NCBI RefSeq assembly: GCF_015207705.1
Contig: NZ_JADEWI010000033.1
Coordinates: forward strand, 1 to 64,000
Length of the DNA stretch: 64,000 nucleotides
DNA from: Nostoc sp. LEGE 06077
GTDB lineage: Bacteria; Cyanobacteriota; Cyanobacteriia; Cyanobacteriales; Nostocaceae
Direction: 5' to 3'
Positions 47,448-55,341 of the stretch are shown here, one piece after another (the stretch's first letter is position 1; each line of letters starts with the position of its first letter). The notes beneath the pieces are model-generated. The model was not told the origin of the DNA. It made no database searches and was given only the letters and a program-made list of their open reading frames with translations. The position numbers were made by a program, and so were the translations under genes.

Positions 47448-48758
47448 ATGGTAGGAAAACGCAATCAAAAATCTCGCTTGAGGATGAATTTAACTTTACT
47501 TGTTTCTATTAGCAGTAGTTTAGCGATCGCCAGCCATAACCTACCAATCAGTGCTTTAGAAATCCCCACACTCTCTAGACAATTCCAACTAGCGAAAACC
47601 CCCGATGAACGCCAGCCAGAAGCAGTACAACAAGGGATTGAGCAAATTCCGGCTGTGGAACCACCTATAACTCCACAACGCACTCAATCGATTGATTCGC
47701 CTCTACCACAGCGTGTCCCACCTGAAAACACTAACTCAAATCCCCAACCAGCACCAGCTAATTCTATTTCCGAACCATCTCCAGCGAGAGAAAGTAATCC
47801 CACACCGCAACCATCACCAGTTAATCCCACACCGAGAGAAACTAACCCCACACCGCAACCCGCACCTGTAAGATCTACTCCAAGAGAAACTAACTCAACA
47901 CCACAACCCGCACCTGTGAGGTCTACTCCGGGAGAAACCAACCCAATACCACAACCATCACAAAACCGTTCTGTATCGCCAACTCCAGGGCGAAGACAAA
48001 CACCAAACACTAATTCAGGTAGAAGCAGAAACCCAAATTCTAGGGGTGTAGCTGCTGCTTCCTCTGGAACACCTGCTTATAAAAAAATAAACTTTGTTGA
48101 TATTGCCTTTGGTATTTTGAATAAAAGAGATTTTCAATCTCAAGGGAGACCATATCATTTTTACCAATTTGAAGGGAGGGAAAACCAACTGATTCAAATT
48201 CGGCTAGTAGGTAGTGCAGATCAAAGACGTTCTAACAACTTAAATTTACGTCCTTATATGTTGCTACTCGACCCCAATAATAACGTTATCCTCAAAAGAG
48301 GCGGTGGCGAAACAGATAGAGATGCTTTTATCTTTGCGCGATTACCTGTCGCGGGTACATATACCATTGCTGTGACTAGCCAAAATCCTGGAGATACAGG
48401 CCGTTATAGTCTGGCGATCCGCGATGATCGAGCCAGCTATATTTTAGATGAATCAGGAGAACTGAGTCAGCAAAACTTAGTCCTCAAACAAAATGGTACA
48501 CCCTACAATGTGACGCAATTTCAAGGCACAAAAAATCAACTCGTGAGTATTCGTGTAGATAGCGTGAATGAAGCGTTTTCGCCTTATATAGTTTTGCTTA
48601 ATGCTCAAGGACAGAGGATTGCAGCTAATAGCGATCGCGATGGTAAATATAGCGCTCTCATTGACCGAGCAAGATTACCTGAAGATGGTACTTATTATAT
48701 AGTTGTGACCTCTAGTAGTTCAACCCAACGCGGTGCTTATAGATTGACTTTGTTTTAA
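47448..48758 (+). CDS. secreted protein with proline-rich repeats and two PPC domains
   Basis: A 436-residue protein. N-terminal signal peptide (about residues 12-37, cleaved near ISALE). Residues about 60-195 are Pro/Ser/Thr/Asn-rich, with the 16-residue unit ETNPTPQPAPVRSTPR repeated about three times. Then come two bacterial pre-peptidase C-terminal-like domains (about 215-325 and 335-436), beta-sandwich folds with DRDAFIFARLPVAGTYTI and DGTYYIVVTS. No protease domain is present, so it is probably a cell-envelope or surface protein. Start ATG 47448. Confidence 0.85.
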   Translation: MVGKRNQKSRLRMNLTLLVSISSSLAIASHNLPISALEIPTLSRQFQLAKTPDERQPEAVQQGIEQIPAVEPPITPQRTQSIDSPLPQRVPPENTNSNPQPAPANSISEPSPARESNPTPQPSPVNPTPRETNPTPQPAPVRSTPRETNSTPQPAPVRSTPGETNPIPQPSQNRSVSPTPGRRQTPNTNSGRSRNPNSRGVAAASSGTPAYKKINFVDIAFGILNKRDFQSQGRPYHFYQFEGRENQLIQIRLVGSADQRRSNNLNLRPYMLLLDPNNNVILKRGGGETDRDAFIFARLPVAGTYTIAVTSQNPGDTGRYSLAIRDDRASYILDESGELSQQNLVLKQNGTPYNVTQFQGTKNQLVSIRVDSVNEAFSPYIVLLNAQGQRIAANSDRDGKYSALIDRARLPEDGTYYIVVTSSSSTQRGAYRLTLF

Positions 48759-48855
48759 GTTATAGCAGCCCTATTTGATCAAGAAAATAGGATAGATATT
48801 TGTAAATCATTGAGGATTGCGATAGTCCAAAAAGGCTGAAGTGTGAAATTATGAA

Positions 48856-49899
48856 TTATCCATTGAATTGAAAGTTGTGTGAAGTGCGATAAGCGAAGCT
48901 TAAGCCTATGGCGATCGCAATATTCCTAAAAACTTCACTAGCTGGCGAAGCTGATTCACTGATGGCGATGGGATTTCCGCTATCACCACCGCTACAAATA
49001 CGCGGATCAATGGGGATTTTTCCGAGTAGAGGCGTTTGTAATTCGGCTGCGAGTTGTTCACCACCACCACTACCAAAAATATAGGTGCGTGAACCACAAT
49101 CGCCACAGCTTAAATAACTCATATTTTCCACAATTCCCAGCACCGGAACACCGACTTGGCGGAACATATATATATTACGTCGAACATCTGCGATCGCAAC
49201 TTGTTGGGGAGTCGTCACCAAAATCACGCCACAAATTGGGCTTTCTTGAATAATCGTAATTTGAGCATCCCCTGTACCTGGTGGTAAATCTATCAATAAA
49301 TAATCTAATTCGCCCCATTCCACATCATTTATAAATTGGGTAATAATTTTATGCAGTACAGGCCCTCGCCACGCCAAAGGACGATTTGCTTCCGCAAGTA
49401 AACCCACCGACATCAATTTTATTCCTTGCACTTCTAAAGGTAAAAACTTATCACCAGTAGGAGTATGAATCACTTCAACGTCAGCTTGTCCTAAACCCAA
49501 CATTTGCGGCACATTCGGCCCGTAAACATCTGCATCTAATAGGCCAACTTTTGCACCTTGTAAACTTAAAGCTGCGGCTATATTTACAGCAGTGGTTGAT
49601 TTACCTACACCACCTTTACCACTAGAAATTCCTAGAGTTATTTTTACTCCAGGAATTGTACAAATTTGAATATAAGTCTTTTTACACCAAGATAAAGCTG
49701 ATAATTTAGCTTCAACCTCTGACTGTAATGGCTGCTGATGAGAACCAATATATAAACGCAAGTAAACATAGTCATCAACTATGCGGAGATTTCGCACCAT
49801 TCCCAAACTTACAATGTCATTTTTTAAAGTTGGTTCGATAACCTGTTTGAGCAGTTCAACTACTTCTTGTTGATAAGAAGGAAATTCTGATTGTACCAT
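48856..49899 (-). CDS. mrp: Mrp/ApbC/NBP35-family Fe-S carrier ATPase
   Basis: A 347-residue cytoplasmic protein. N-terminal MIP18-like (DUF59) domain (about 1-85), then a deviant Walker A SGKGGVGKST (about 93-102) and a CGDC pair that can hold a bridging [4Fe-4S] cluster. It transfers Fe-S clusters to target proteins. ATG 49899 is preferred to the in-frame TTG upstream. It is downstream of a set with a two-cluster ferredoxin, which makes a dedicated maturation role possible. The last residues appear to be encoded by repeat-like DNA (CGATAAGCGAAGCTTAAGCC). Confidence 0.9.
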   Translation of the reverse strand: MVQSEFPSYQQEVVELLKQVIEPTLKNDIVSLGMVRNLRIVDDYVYLRLYIGSHQQPLQSEVEAKLSALSWCKKTYIQICTIPGVKITLGISSGKGGVGKSTTAVNIAAALSLQGAKVGLLDADVYGPNVPQMLGLGQADVEVIHTPTGDKFLPLEVQGIKLMSVGLLAEANRPLAWRGPVLHKIITQFINDVEWGELDYLLIDLPPGTGDAQITIIQESPICGVILVTTPQQVAIADVRRNIYMFRQVGVPVLGIVENMSYLSCGDCGSRTYIFGSGGGEQLAAELQTPLLGKIPIDPRICSGGDSGNPIAISESASPASEVFRNIAIAIGLSFAYRTSHNFQFNG

Positions 49900-49920
49900 T
49901 ATCACCAATTCTCTCAGAGT

Positions 49921-50616
49921 TTATTTATCAAGTAATTTGAGTGAATCATTCAAATTATTGATTTGTTTTATAATGGGAAAATGTGTCTCTGAATTTTTGT
50001 AACGACGGTTAAGCCAAATTCCTATTAAACCAGCATTATTGGCGGCGATCGCATCTAATTCAAGGTTATCCCCCACATAAACAGTTTGCGTTGGTTCTAC
50101 ACCTAGTTTTGCACAAGTATACTGAAAAATCTGGGGTTCAGGTTTGGCGAATCCTGCTGCTTCAGAAGTAACAACAACATCTAGAATGGGGTGAATTTTA
50201 CAGCTTTTAATTACTTCAATCTGCTGCACTTCTTGACCATTTGTAAGTACACCAATCTTATATTTTTGCAATTGTCTAAAACACTCAACCACATCATCGA
50301 ATAATTGACATTTACTTATATAATCTGCCCAATACTCTGATAACAAATTATCCGCATCAATATCTGAAAATTCATATCCATAATTCGAGAATGCTTCTCT
50401 TAATCTCCCTCTACCAGATTCCTGAAATGAGACTTGTTTAGCAAAAAACTTTTTGTACCATTTTCGAGTTAAAGATATCCACTGTTCTTGAAATGCTGTT
50501 AACTCATAGTTACTATTAGGAATAATTTTATTAAACAATGTACTTGCTGTATTTCTAATTGCTGTATCATGATCTACAAGTGTATCATCGAGGTCAAAAA
50601 GTACGGCGTTAATCAT
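49921..50616 (-). CDS. HAD-family phosphatase (YjjG-like)
   Basis: A 231-residue HAD hydrolase of subfamily I. Motif I LFDLDDTLVDHD (about residues 6-17), motif II VLTNGQEVQQ, motif III KPEPQIFQYTCAKLG, motif IV YVGDNLELDAIAANNAG. Relatives are nucleotide or phosphosugar phosphatases. ATG 50616; an in-frame TTG lies two codons before. It is 21 bases upstream of mrp on the same strand, so they form a unit. Two other HAD genes lie in the same cluster. Confidence 0.85.
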   Translation of the reverse strand: MINAVLFDLDDTLVDHDTAIRNTASTLFNKIIPNSNYELTAFQEQWISLTRKWYKKFFAKQVSFQESGRGRLREAFSNYGYEFSDIDADNLLSEYWADYISKCQLFDDVVECFRQLQKYKIGVLTNGQEVQQIEVIKSCKIHPILDVVVTSEAAGFAKPEPQIFQYTCAKLGVEPTQTVYVGDNLELDAIAANNAGLIGIWLNRRYKNSETHFPIIKQINNLNDSLKLLDK

Positions 50617-50727
50617 AGACAAACTCCAGATTTAAACTTAAATTCCTAGCTAATAATTGTAGGTTTGTTTGAGGATTTGCAAAACCCAAGGTTCTCTCAG
50701 TTTTAATCATTGATCAATATAAATCTC

Positions 50728-51165
50728 ATGACAAATAATCCATTTAAGCTGATACCTGACTCTTATTTAATTTTGATTAAGGATGAAAAAATATTACTCA
50801 TTAGACGTTTTAATACAGGATATGAAGATGGAAACTACAGTGTTGTTGCAGGTTTAGTAGATGGAAATGAAACTTTTGTACAGGCTGTAGTTAGAGAAGC
50901 AAAAGAAGAAGTAGGAATAGATTTAAATATACAAGATTTGGAAGTAGTTCATATTATTCATCGCAAGGATTCAGGGGAAGAATGAATTGATGCTTTTATC
51001 TTGGCAAATACATAGAAATATGAACCTGAAAATATGGAGCCTCAAAAATGCGATGATTTAGGTTGGTTTGAAGTTGAAGCTCTTCCTAAAAATATAGTTC
51101 AATACGTAAGACAAGCAATTGAAAATATAAAAAAAGGAATCTTTTATAGCGAGTATGGTTGGTAA
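50728..51165 (+). pseudogene. NUDIX hydrolase with two in-frame stop codons
   Basis: The frame codes for a NUDIX hydrolase of 145 codons: SYLILIKDEKILLIRR, the box GLVDGNETFVQAVVREAKEEVG, then after codon 85 a TGA (50983-50985) and ten codons later a TAG (51013-51015). Reading continues in the same frame with family-like sequence (PENMEPQKCDDLGWFEVEAL) to a TAA at 51163. In relatives the stops fall at Arg and aromatic positions as I recall. No frameshift is needed, so two point mutations inactivated it. Start ATG 50728. Confidence 0.8.
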
Positions 51166-51166
51166 T

Positions 51167-51298
51167 TTACACTCTGTATTTAGGCGCGATTTGAGGAGTC
51201 AAATCATCAGCTATAGCGACAATCAAACGATTATGAACTTGATGCCAAAGTTCAGGCTGTTCCAAATACGGGTTCATTCCAGGAAATGGATTTACCAT
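51167..51298 (-). pseudogene. N-terminal remnant of a DUF4058 gene
   Basis: ATG 51298 opens 43 codons: the peptide begins MVNPFPGMNPYLEQPELWHQ and continues to a TAA at 51167-51169. This is the typical beginning of DUF4058 proteins, normally about 200-260 residues, so the gene is cut off; the rest is missing because the NUDIX pseudogene lies directly adjacent (51165). The remnant lies upstream of the HEAT-repeat gene with the same strand on its other side. Confidence 0.7.
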
Positions 51299-51320
51299 TG
51301 CGTTTTCCCCTAATTATTGA

Positions 51321-52292
51321 CTACTCCCTTGATACTATTTTATCTGTTTGCATCTTGTTAATCGCTCGTTGTGCTTGAATAGCAACTTCCCTATCAGGGT
51401 CATCTAAAGCTTGTTGCAGAGGGTTAATAACATCAGTATGACCTAAATTACCAAGAGCAATTACAGTTTCTTTGCGAACATCTGCATATTCATCTGTTAA
51501 AGCTTGAATTAATTTCGGCATAACTTGTATATCGGAAATTTTTTGTAAAGCTTGTGCTGTTGCTTTCCTGACTTGCCAATGTTCATCACTTAAAGCAGTT
51601 TCTAAGGCAAAAATTGCTTGATGATTTGCGTGAATAGCTAGAGATTTAGCCGCATTACGCCGTACTTGCCAGTCACTATCATTAGTGAGTGCTTGACTGA
51701 GTTTAGTAATTACTTCTGTATCTTGCAAATGTCCCAGAGTTAAAGCAGCAGCACGACGCACAACGGCTGATTCATCAAAAATTAAATTTAAAGCTTCGGG
51801 GCATTTTTCTAGTTGATTAAGATAGCGCAATGTAGTTATTGCAGCTTCTCTTAATTCCGGATTTTTTGATTGTAAAAATGGTAATATATAGGGTAAAGAT
51901 TGAATATCATGAATTTTACGCAGCAGGACTAAAATATTCAGTTGTTTATTGATATCATCAATTTGTAGTTTATCTAATAAAAGTAATAAATCATCTTGAC
52001 TAACTAACTCATTTAAAGCTGATGCAGCTTCAATCCGAATATCTTCATCTTGTGAACTAAGACATTCGATTAAAGCAGGAATCGCTATCGGGTTAGCAAT
52101 TTCCCAAAGAGCAGATATAGCTATTTTCTGGACAGCAATATTTTCATCCTGAAGAGCGATAATTAAAGCATCAATTGTCTCTTCTTCGCCGAGATGTTGC
52201 AACGTTTTGACAGCTACTAAGCGGTCATTAACATCAGGCGATCGCAACATTTCCAACCATTGATTTAATTCAGAATTAGCACTTCTAGACAT
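51321..52292 (-). CDS. HEAT-repeat protein (PBS lyase HEAT-like)
   Basis: A 323-residue protein made of about ten HEAT-like repeats of 30-31 residues, each with the pattern D-x-x-V-R-x-x-A-x-x-x-L (for example ADVRKETVIALGNLG). Such scaffolds occur in phycobilin lyases CpcE/F, NblB and many unrelated assemblies. No lyase-specific residues can be recognised here. Start ATG 52292 with a strong GGAGGATTAAAT. It directly follows the ferredoxin gene, so it may be its binding partner or an assembly scaffold for the flavoprotein-ferredoxin pair. Confidence 0.85.
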   Translation of the reverse strand: MSRSANSELNQWLEMLRSPDVNDRLVAVKTLQHLGEEETIDALIIALQDENIAVQKIAISALWEIANPIAIPALIECLSSQDEDIRIEAASALNELVSQDDLLLLLDKLQIDDINKQLNILVLLRKIHDIQSLPYILPFLQSKNPELREAAITTLRYLNQLEKCPEALNLIFDESAVVRRAAALTLGHLQDTEVITKLSQALTNDSDWQVRRNAAKSLAIHANHQAIFALETALSDEHWQVRKATAQALQKISDIQVMPKLIQALTDEYADVRKETVIALGNLGHTDVINPLQQALDDPDREVAIQAQRAINKMQTDKIVSRE

Positions 52293-52351
52293 ATTTAATC
52301 CTCCCTCCAACTCCTACTCTCCGCGCCTCTGAGTGATATAAACTTACATAA

Positions 52352-52579
52352 TTACCGCAACAAAAAAGGAATCTGCACCGTAATAGCGTTAGTAGGACAT
52401 TCCTTTTCACAGGGTAAACAAAACCAACACTCGTCATATTTCATATAAGCTTTCCCTGTCTCTGGATTCTTAGCCAAAACATCTAAAGGACAAACCTCAA
52501 TACAAGCCGTACATTTTTCTAAACATTTTGATTCATCAACAATTACAGGAACATCTACTCTTTGATTAATTAAAGCCAT
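52352..52579 (-). CDS. two-cluster [4Fe-4S] ferredoxin (AsfB/AprB-like)
   Basis: A 75-residue protein with two sets of four cysteines: Cys19, 23, 26, 30 and Cys51, 54, 57, 61, each followed by Pro, binding two [4Fe-4S] clusters. The C-terminal stretch DECWFCLPCEKECPTNAI resembles ferredoxins paired with AprA-like flavoproteins, including AsfB of the Pseudomonas arylsulfonate genes. It probably passes electrons to or from the flavoprotein encoded upstream. ATG 52579; an in-frame TTG adds five residues. Confidence 0.88.
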   Translation of the reverse strand: MALINQRVDVPVIVDESKCLEKCTACIEVCPLDVLAKNPETGKAYMKYDECWFCLPCEKECPTNAITVQIPFLLR

Positions 52580-52610
52580 AACATCATTCCCCAATTTTGT
52601 AATTTAGATA

Positions 52611-53072
52611 TTAAATTAATTGCTTATAAAAAGCTAATGATTGTTTAATATTGGTATAACCAATTTTCTCATAAAATAAATGTGCCTCTTTGCGTTTAAT
52701 ATTAGAACGTAATATTACTCCATCACATTCTTTTAATACAGCCCATTGTTCGATATACTGCATTAAATAACGACCAATTCCGTGATGACGATAATCTTTA
52801 TCTACCACTAAGCCTAAAAGAATTGCTTGCTTTGGCATAATGAGTAAATCACAAATGTGAGCGTGCGCCCAACCAATTACATATTCATCTGTTAAAGTTG
52901 CAACATAAACAATATGTTCTGCATCATTCTGAATTTTATTCAGACGTTGCTCTACCTGTTGAATTGTGAGGGAATATCCTAATTGTTCACCAAGGGTAGT
53001 AATTCTTTCTGCATCTTTAATATTAGCTTGTTTAATTGTAACTTCTTTAACTAAAGCAACTTTATTTACCAT
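52611..53072 (-). CDS. GNAT family N-acetyltransferase
   Basis: A 153-residue acetyltransferase. Acetyl-CoA site: GLVVDKDYRHHGIGRYLM (R/QxxGxG), and the C-terminal FYEKIGYTN motif. Substrate unknown. It lies 12 bases from the methyltransferase and 31 from the ferredoxin gene, so it is part of the operon. It could modify amines liberated or taken up with sulfonates, but that is speculation. Confidence 0.82.
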   Translation of the reverse strand: MVNKVALVKEVTIKQANIKDAERITTLGEQLGYSLTIQQVEQRLNKIQNDAEHIVYVATLTDEYVIGWAHAHICDLLIMPKQAILLGLVVDKDYRHHGIGRYLMQYIEQWAVLKECDGVILRSNIKRKEAHLFYEKIGYTNIKQSLAFYKQLI

Positions 53073-53084
53073 AATTATTACCCA

Positions 53085-53870
53085 TCATGATTTATCGAGT
53101 GTTGTATAAATAAAGCGATAGCCTATATCAATTTCTTCCAGATTATGAATTTCACCATATTTTTTTATCCATTCTCCACTATTTAAATCGGCTGTAAGTA
53201 ACTCTAATCCTTTTCCTACTAAATCTTGATTAGCTAATGCGAAAGATGATATACCCGCACGTACTTCGGCTTTCAGATATAATTCTGGTCTTCTCCAAGC
53301 TGCGGCGGCGAATAAATCAGACAAGTCATGTGGTAACAAAAAAGGTATGGCTTCAACGCGCCTTTTAGTATTCTGCTGAAGTAAATTAATTTGTTCGTTT
53401 AACGGTAAAAATCGTAAAGCATCTTCCCACAAAAAGGGAAAATAATCATAAAGCCAAATTCTTTGCGCGAGTCTAATATCAAAAGTTAGTAAAACGATTG
53501 TTCCATCTCTAATAATTCTTTGCATTTCTTGGAAAGATTTTTCGAGATGAGAAAAGTGATGTATCGCTAAAATACTGATAACACCATCAACAGATTTATC
53601 TGGTAAAGCTAAATTTTCTGCATAGCCAGTAAACCACTCAACTTGTTGATGTACAACTGCTTGCTGTCGCATCACAATAGAAGGTTCAACAGCATAAACA
53701 AACAATCCTTGGTTAGCCAAGGCTACACTATAACCACCAGTACCAGCACCAATATCAGCGATAACGCTACCCTTTGGTAAATTGAGTAGATTAATTATTG
53801 CATTGACGATGCGAATGTCAGGAACGCGAGTTTGGGAATATTGTTTACCAATGGAATTATAAATAGGCAT
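53085..53870 (-). CDS. SAM-dependent methyltransferase
   Basis: A 261-residue class I methyltransferase. Motif I VIADIGAGTGGYSVAL (about residues 36-51), an acidic post-I residue in VYAVEPS, and VDGVISILAIHHF as motif IV. It resembles UbiE/arsenite-type methyltransferases in length, but has no cysteine trio that would mark arsenic methylation. The acceptor is unknown. 27 bases upstream lies the HAD gene. Confidence 0.82.
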   Translation of the reverse strand: MPIYNSIGKQYSQTRVPDIRIVNAIINLLNLPKGSVIADIGAGTGGYSVALANQGLFVYAVEPSIVMRQQAVVHQQVEWFTGYAENLALPDKSVDGVISILAIHHFSHLEKSFQEMQRIIRDGTIVLLTFDIRLAQRIWLYDYFPFLWEDALRFLPLNEQINLLQQNTKRRVEAIPFLLPHDLSDLFAAAAWRRPELYLKAEVRAGISSFALANQDLVGKGLELLTADLNSGEWIKKYGEIHNLEEIDIGYRFIYTTLDKS

Positions 53871-53897
53871 TTTTTTGAAATATTCAATGTTTCAAAA

Positions 53898-54593
53898 TTA
53901 CTGAACTAGTTCTAGTAAATTTAAAAGTTGATTTACGATAAATTTTGGTTTAACTTCCTTTGGTAAAGCTTGATTTTTTCTGTTGTAGTAGCAAAAATCA
54001 ATATTGACTTGTTTTGTACCTGCATAATCATGGCTTAGGGAATCTCCAACATAAAGGACTTGTGCTGGTATTAAATCTAATTTTGATAACGCATAATTAA
54101 ATATTTCAGGCGATGGTTTGGCAAAACCAATTGCTTCTGAAACTACCACCTCCTCAAAAAAGTGATCAATTCCCGCAGCCTGCATTCTTGGTAGTTGTGC
54201 TGACACAAAACCATTCGTAATCACTGCTAACCGATAATTGCGTTCCAAGACTGTTAAAAGTTCATATACACCAGATTCTGTTACGGCTGAATGATTAAAA
54301 ATCTGCCAAAAGCTTTGACTAAGATGGCTAATTTTATCTGTTTGAATATTTAAATGAGCAAGTGTATTTTTATAAGACATTTCGGTTATTTCGATAGGAG
54401 ATAAAATATCTCTCTTTCTCCAATATTGAGAATTATATGTTTCAAATACTTGTAAAAAACTAGGTTCACTTATCCCATATAAATCTAAGGATACTGAACA
54501 CGCTTTCAACGCTCCAATAATTGCTTGACGTTCACATAGTTCAAAATTTAATACTGTATTGTCGAGATCAAAAATTATGGCTTGATAACTCAT
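53898..54593 (-). CDS. HAD-family phosphatase (YjjG-like)
   Basis: A 231-residue HAD subfamily I enzyme. Motif I IFDLDNTVLNFE, motif II AVITNGFVSAQ, motif III KPSPEIFNYALSKL, motif IV LYVGDSLSHDYAGTKQ. Close in architecture to the HAD at 49921-50616 and to YjjG-type nucleotidases; perhaps a paralogue. ATG 54593. It lies within a tight leftward operon. Confidence 0.85.
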   Translation of the reverse strand: MSYQAIIFDLDNTVLNFELCERQAIIGALKACSVSLDLYGISEPSFLQVFETYNSQYWRKRDILSPIEITEMSYKNTLAHLNIQTDKISHLSQSFWQIFNHSAVTESGVYELLTVLERNYRLAVITNGFVSAQLPRMQAAGIDHFFEEVVVSEAIGFAKPSPEIFNYALSKLDLIPAQVLYVGDSLSHDYAGTKQVNIDFCYYNRKNQALPKEVKPKFIVNQLLNLLELVQ

Positions 54594-54607
54594 TTTTAAT
54601 TTTTAAA

Positions 54608-55339
54608 TTACGAAAACACCTTTTTCCTTTTGTCTTCTGCTTTAGAAGAAATTTTTCTGATAATTTTTAGTATTTCTCTTAAATCTTGACTATAAAATTT
54701 ATAATTTTTATCATTAGGCTTCCTGACTAAAATCGCTTGAATATCTGCGCGTAATGCTCCAGCAATATCAGCATGATAACTGTCACCTATCATTACACAT
54801 TCTTTCTTTTCAATATTTAAATCATTGATGACATAATCATAAAATTTGAGGCTTGGTTTTTCATGTCCAATTTTTCCTGATGTATATATTCCTTCAAAGT
54901 ATTCTGTAATATTTAATTGATCTATGATTTCCCAGAGTTCAGGTATATGATTTGAGAGAATTATATTTTTATAATTATTTTTAATTGCATCTTGTAAAGT
55001 AGAAATCACATCATCATATAAATGCCATTTTTCTAAATTTTTATATTCATTCTGGACTTGGGAAGCGTATTGTATTGCCTGAGTTCTATTTATTCCCACT
55101 TTTTCATAGATTTCTGCAAAATATTCATTCATATACTCCCACCATGTTTTACCATTCAACAATAAACTATGAGGAGTTTCAGGAGAGTGCCAAGTAAAGC
55201 CAATATTCACGAATGGTCTAATATCTTCTACATCTATATTATGGATTCCATGACTTTGCAATATTGAATGCAGAGTTTCACTCCACATTCCGTCACGATA
55301 ACCTAGTGTGTGATCGAAATCCCAAAATAAATATTTCAT
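54608..55339 (-). CDS. HAD-family hydrolase
   Basis: A 243-residue HAD protein with motif I FWDFDHTLGYRDG, motif II IILSNHIPEL (Ser-Asn), motif III KIGHEKPSLKFYDY and motif IV CVMIGDSYHADIAGALRA. More diverged and more AT-rich than its neighbours. It begins two bases after the flavoprotein gene ends, so the two are surely co-transcribed. Substrate unknown. Confidence 0.82.
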   Translation of the reverse strand: MKYLFWDFDHTLGYRDGMWSETLHSILQSHGIHNIDVEDIRPFVNIGFTWHSPETPHSLLLNGKTWWEYMNEYFAEIYEKVGINRTQAIQYASQVQNEYKNLEKWHLYDDVISTLQDAIKNNYKNIILSNHIPELWEIIDQLNITEYFEGIYTSGKIGHEKPSLKFYDYVINDLNIEKKECVMIGDSYHADIAGALRADIQAILVRKPNDKNYKFYSQDLREILKIIRKISSKAEDKRKKVFS

Positions 55340-55341
55340 TT

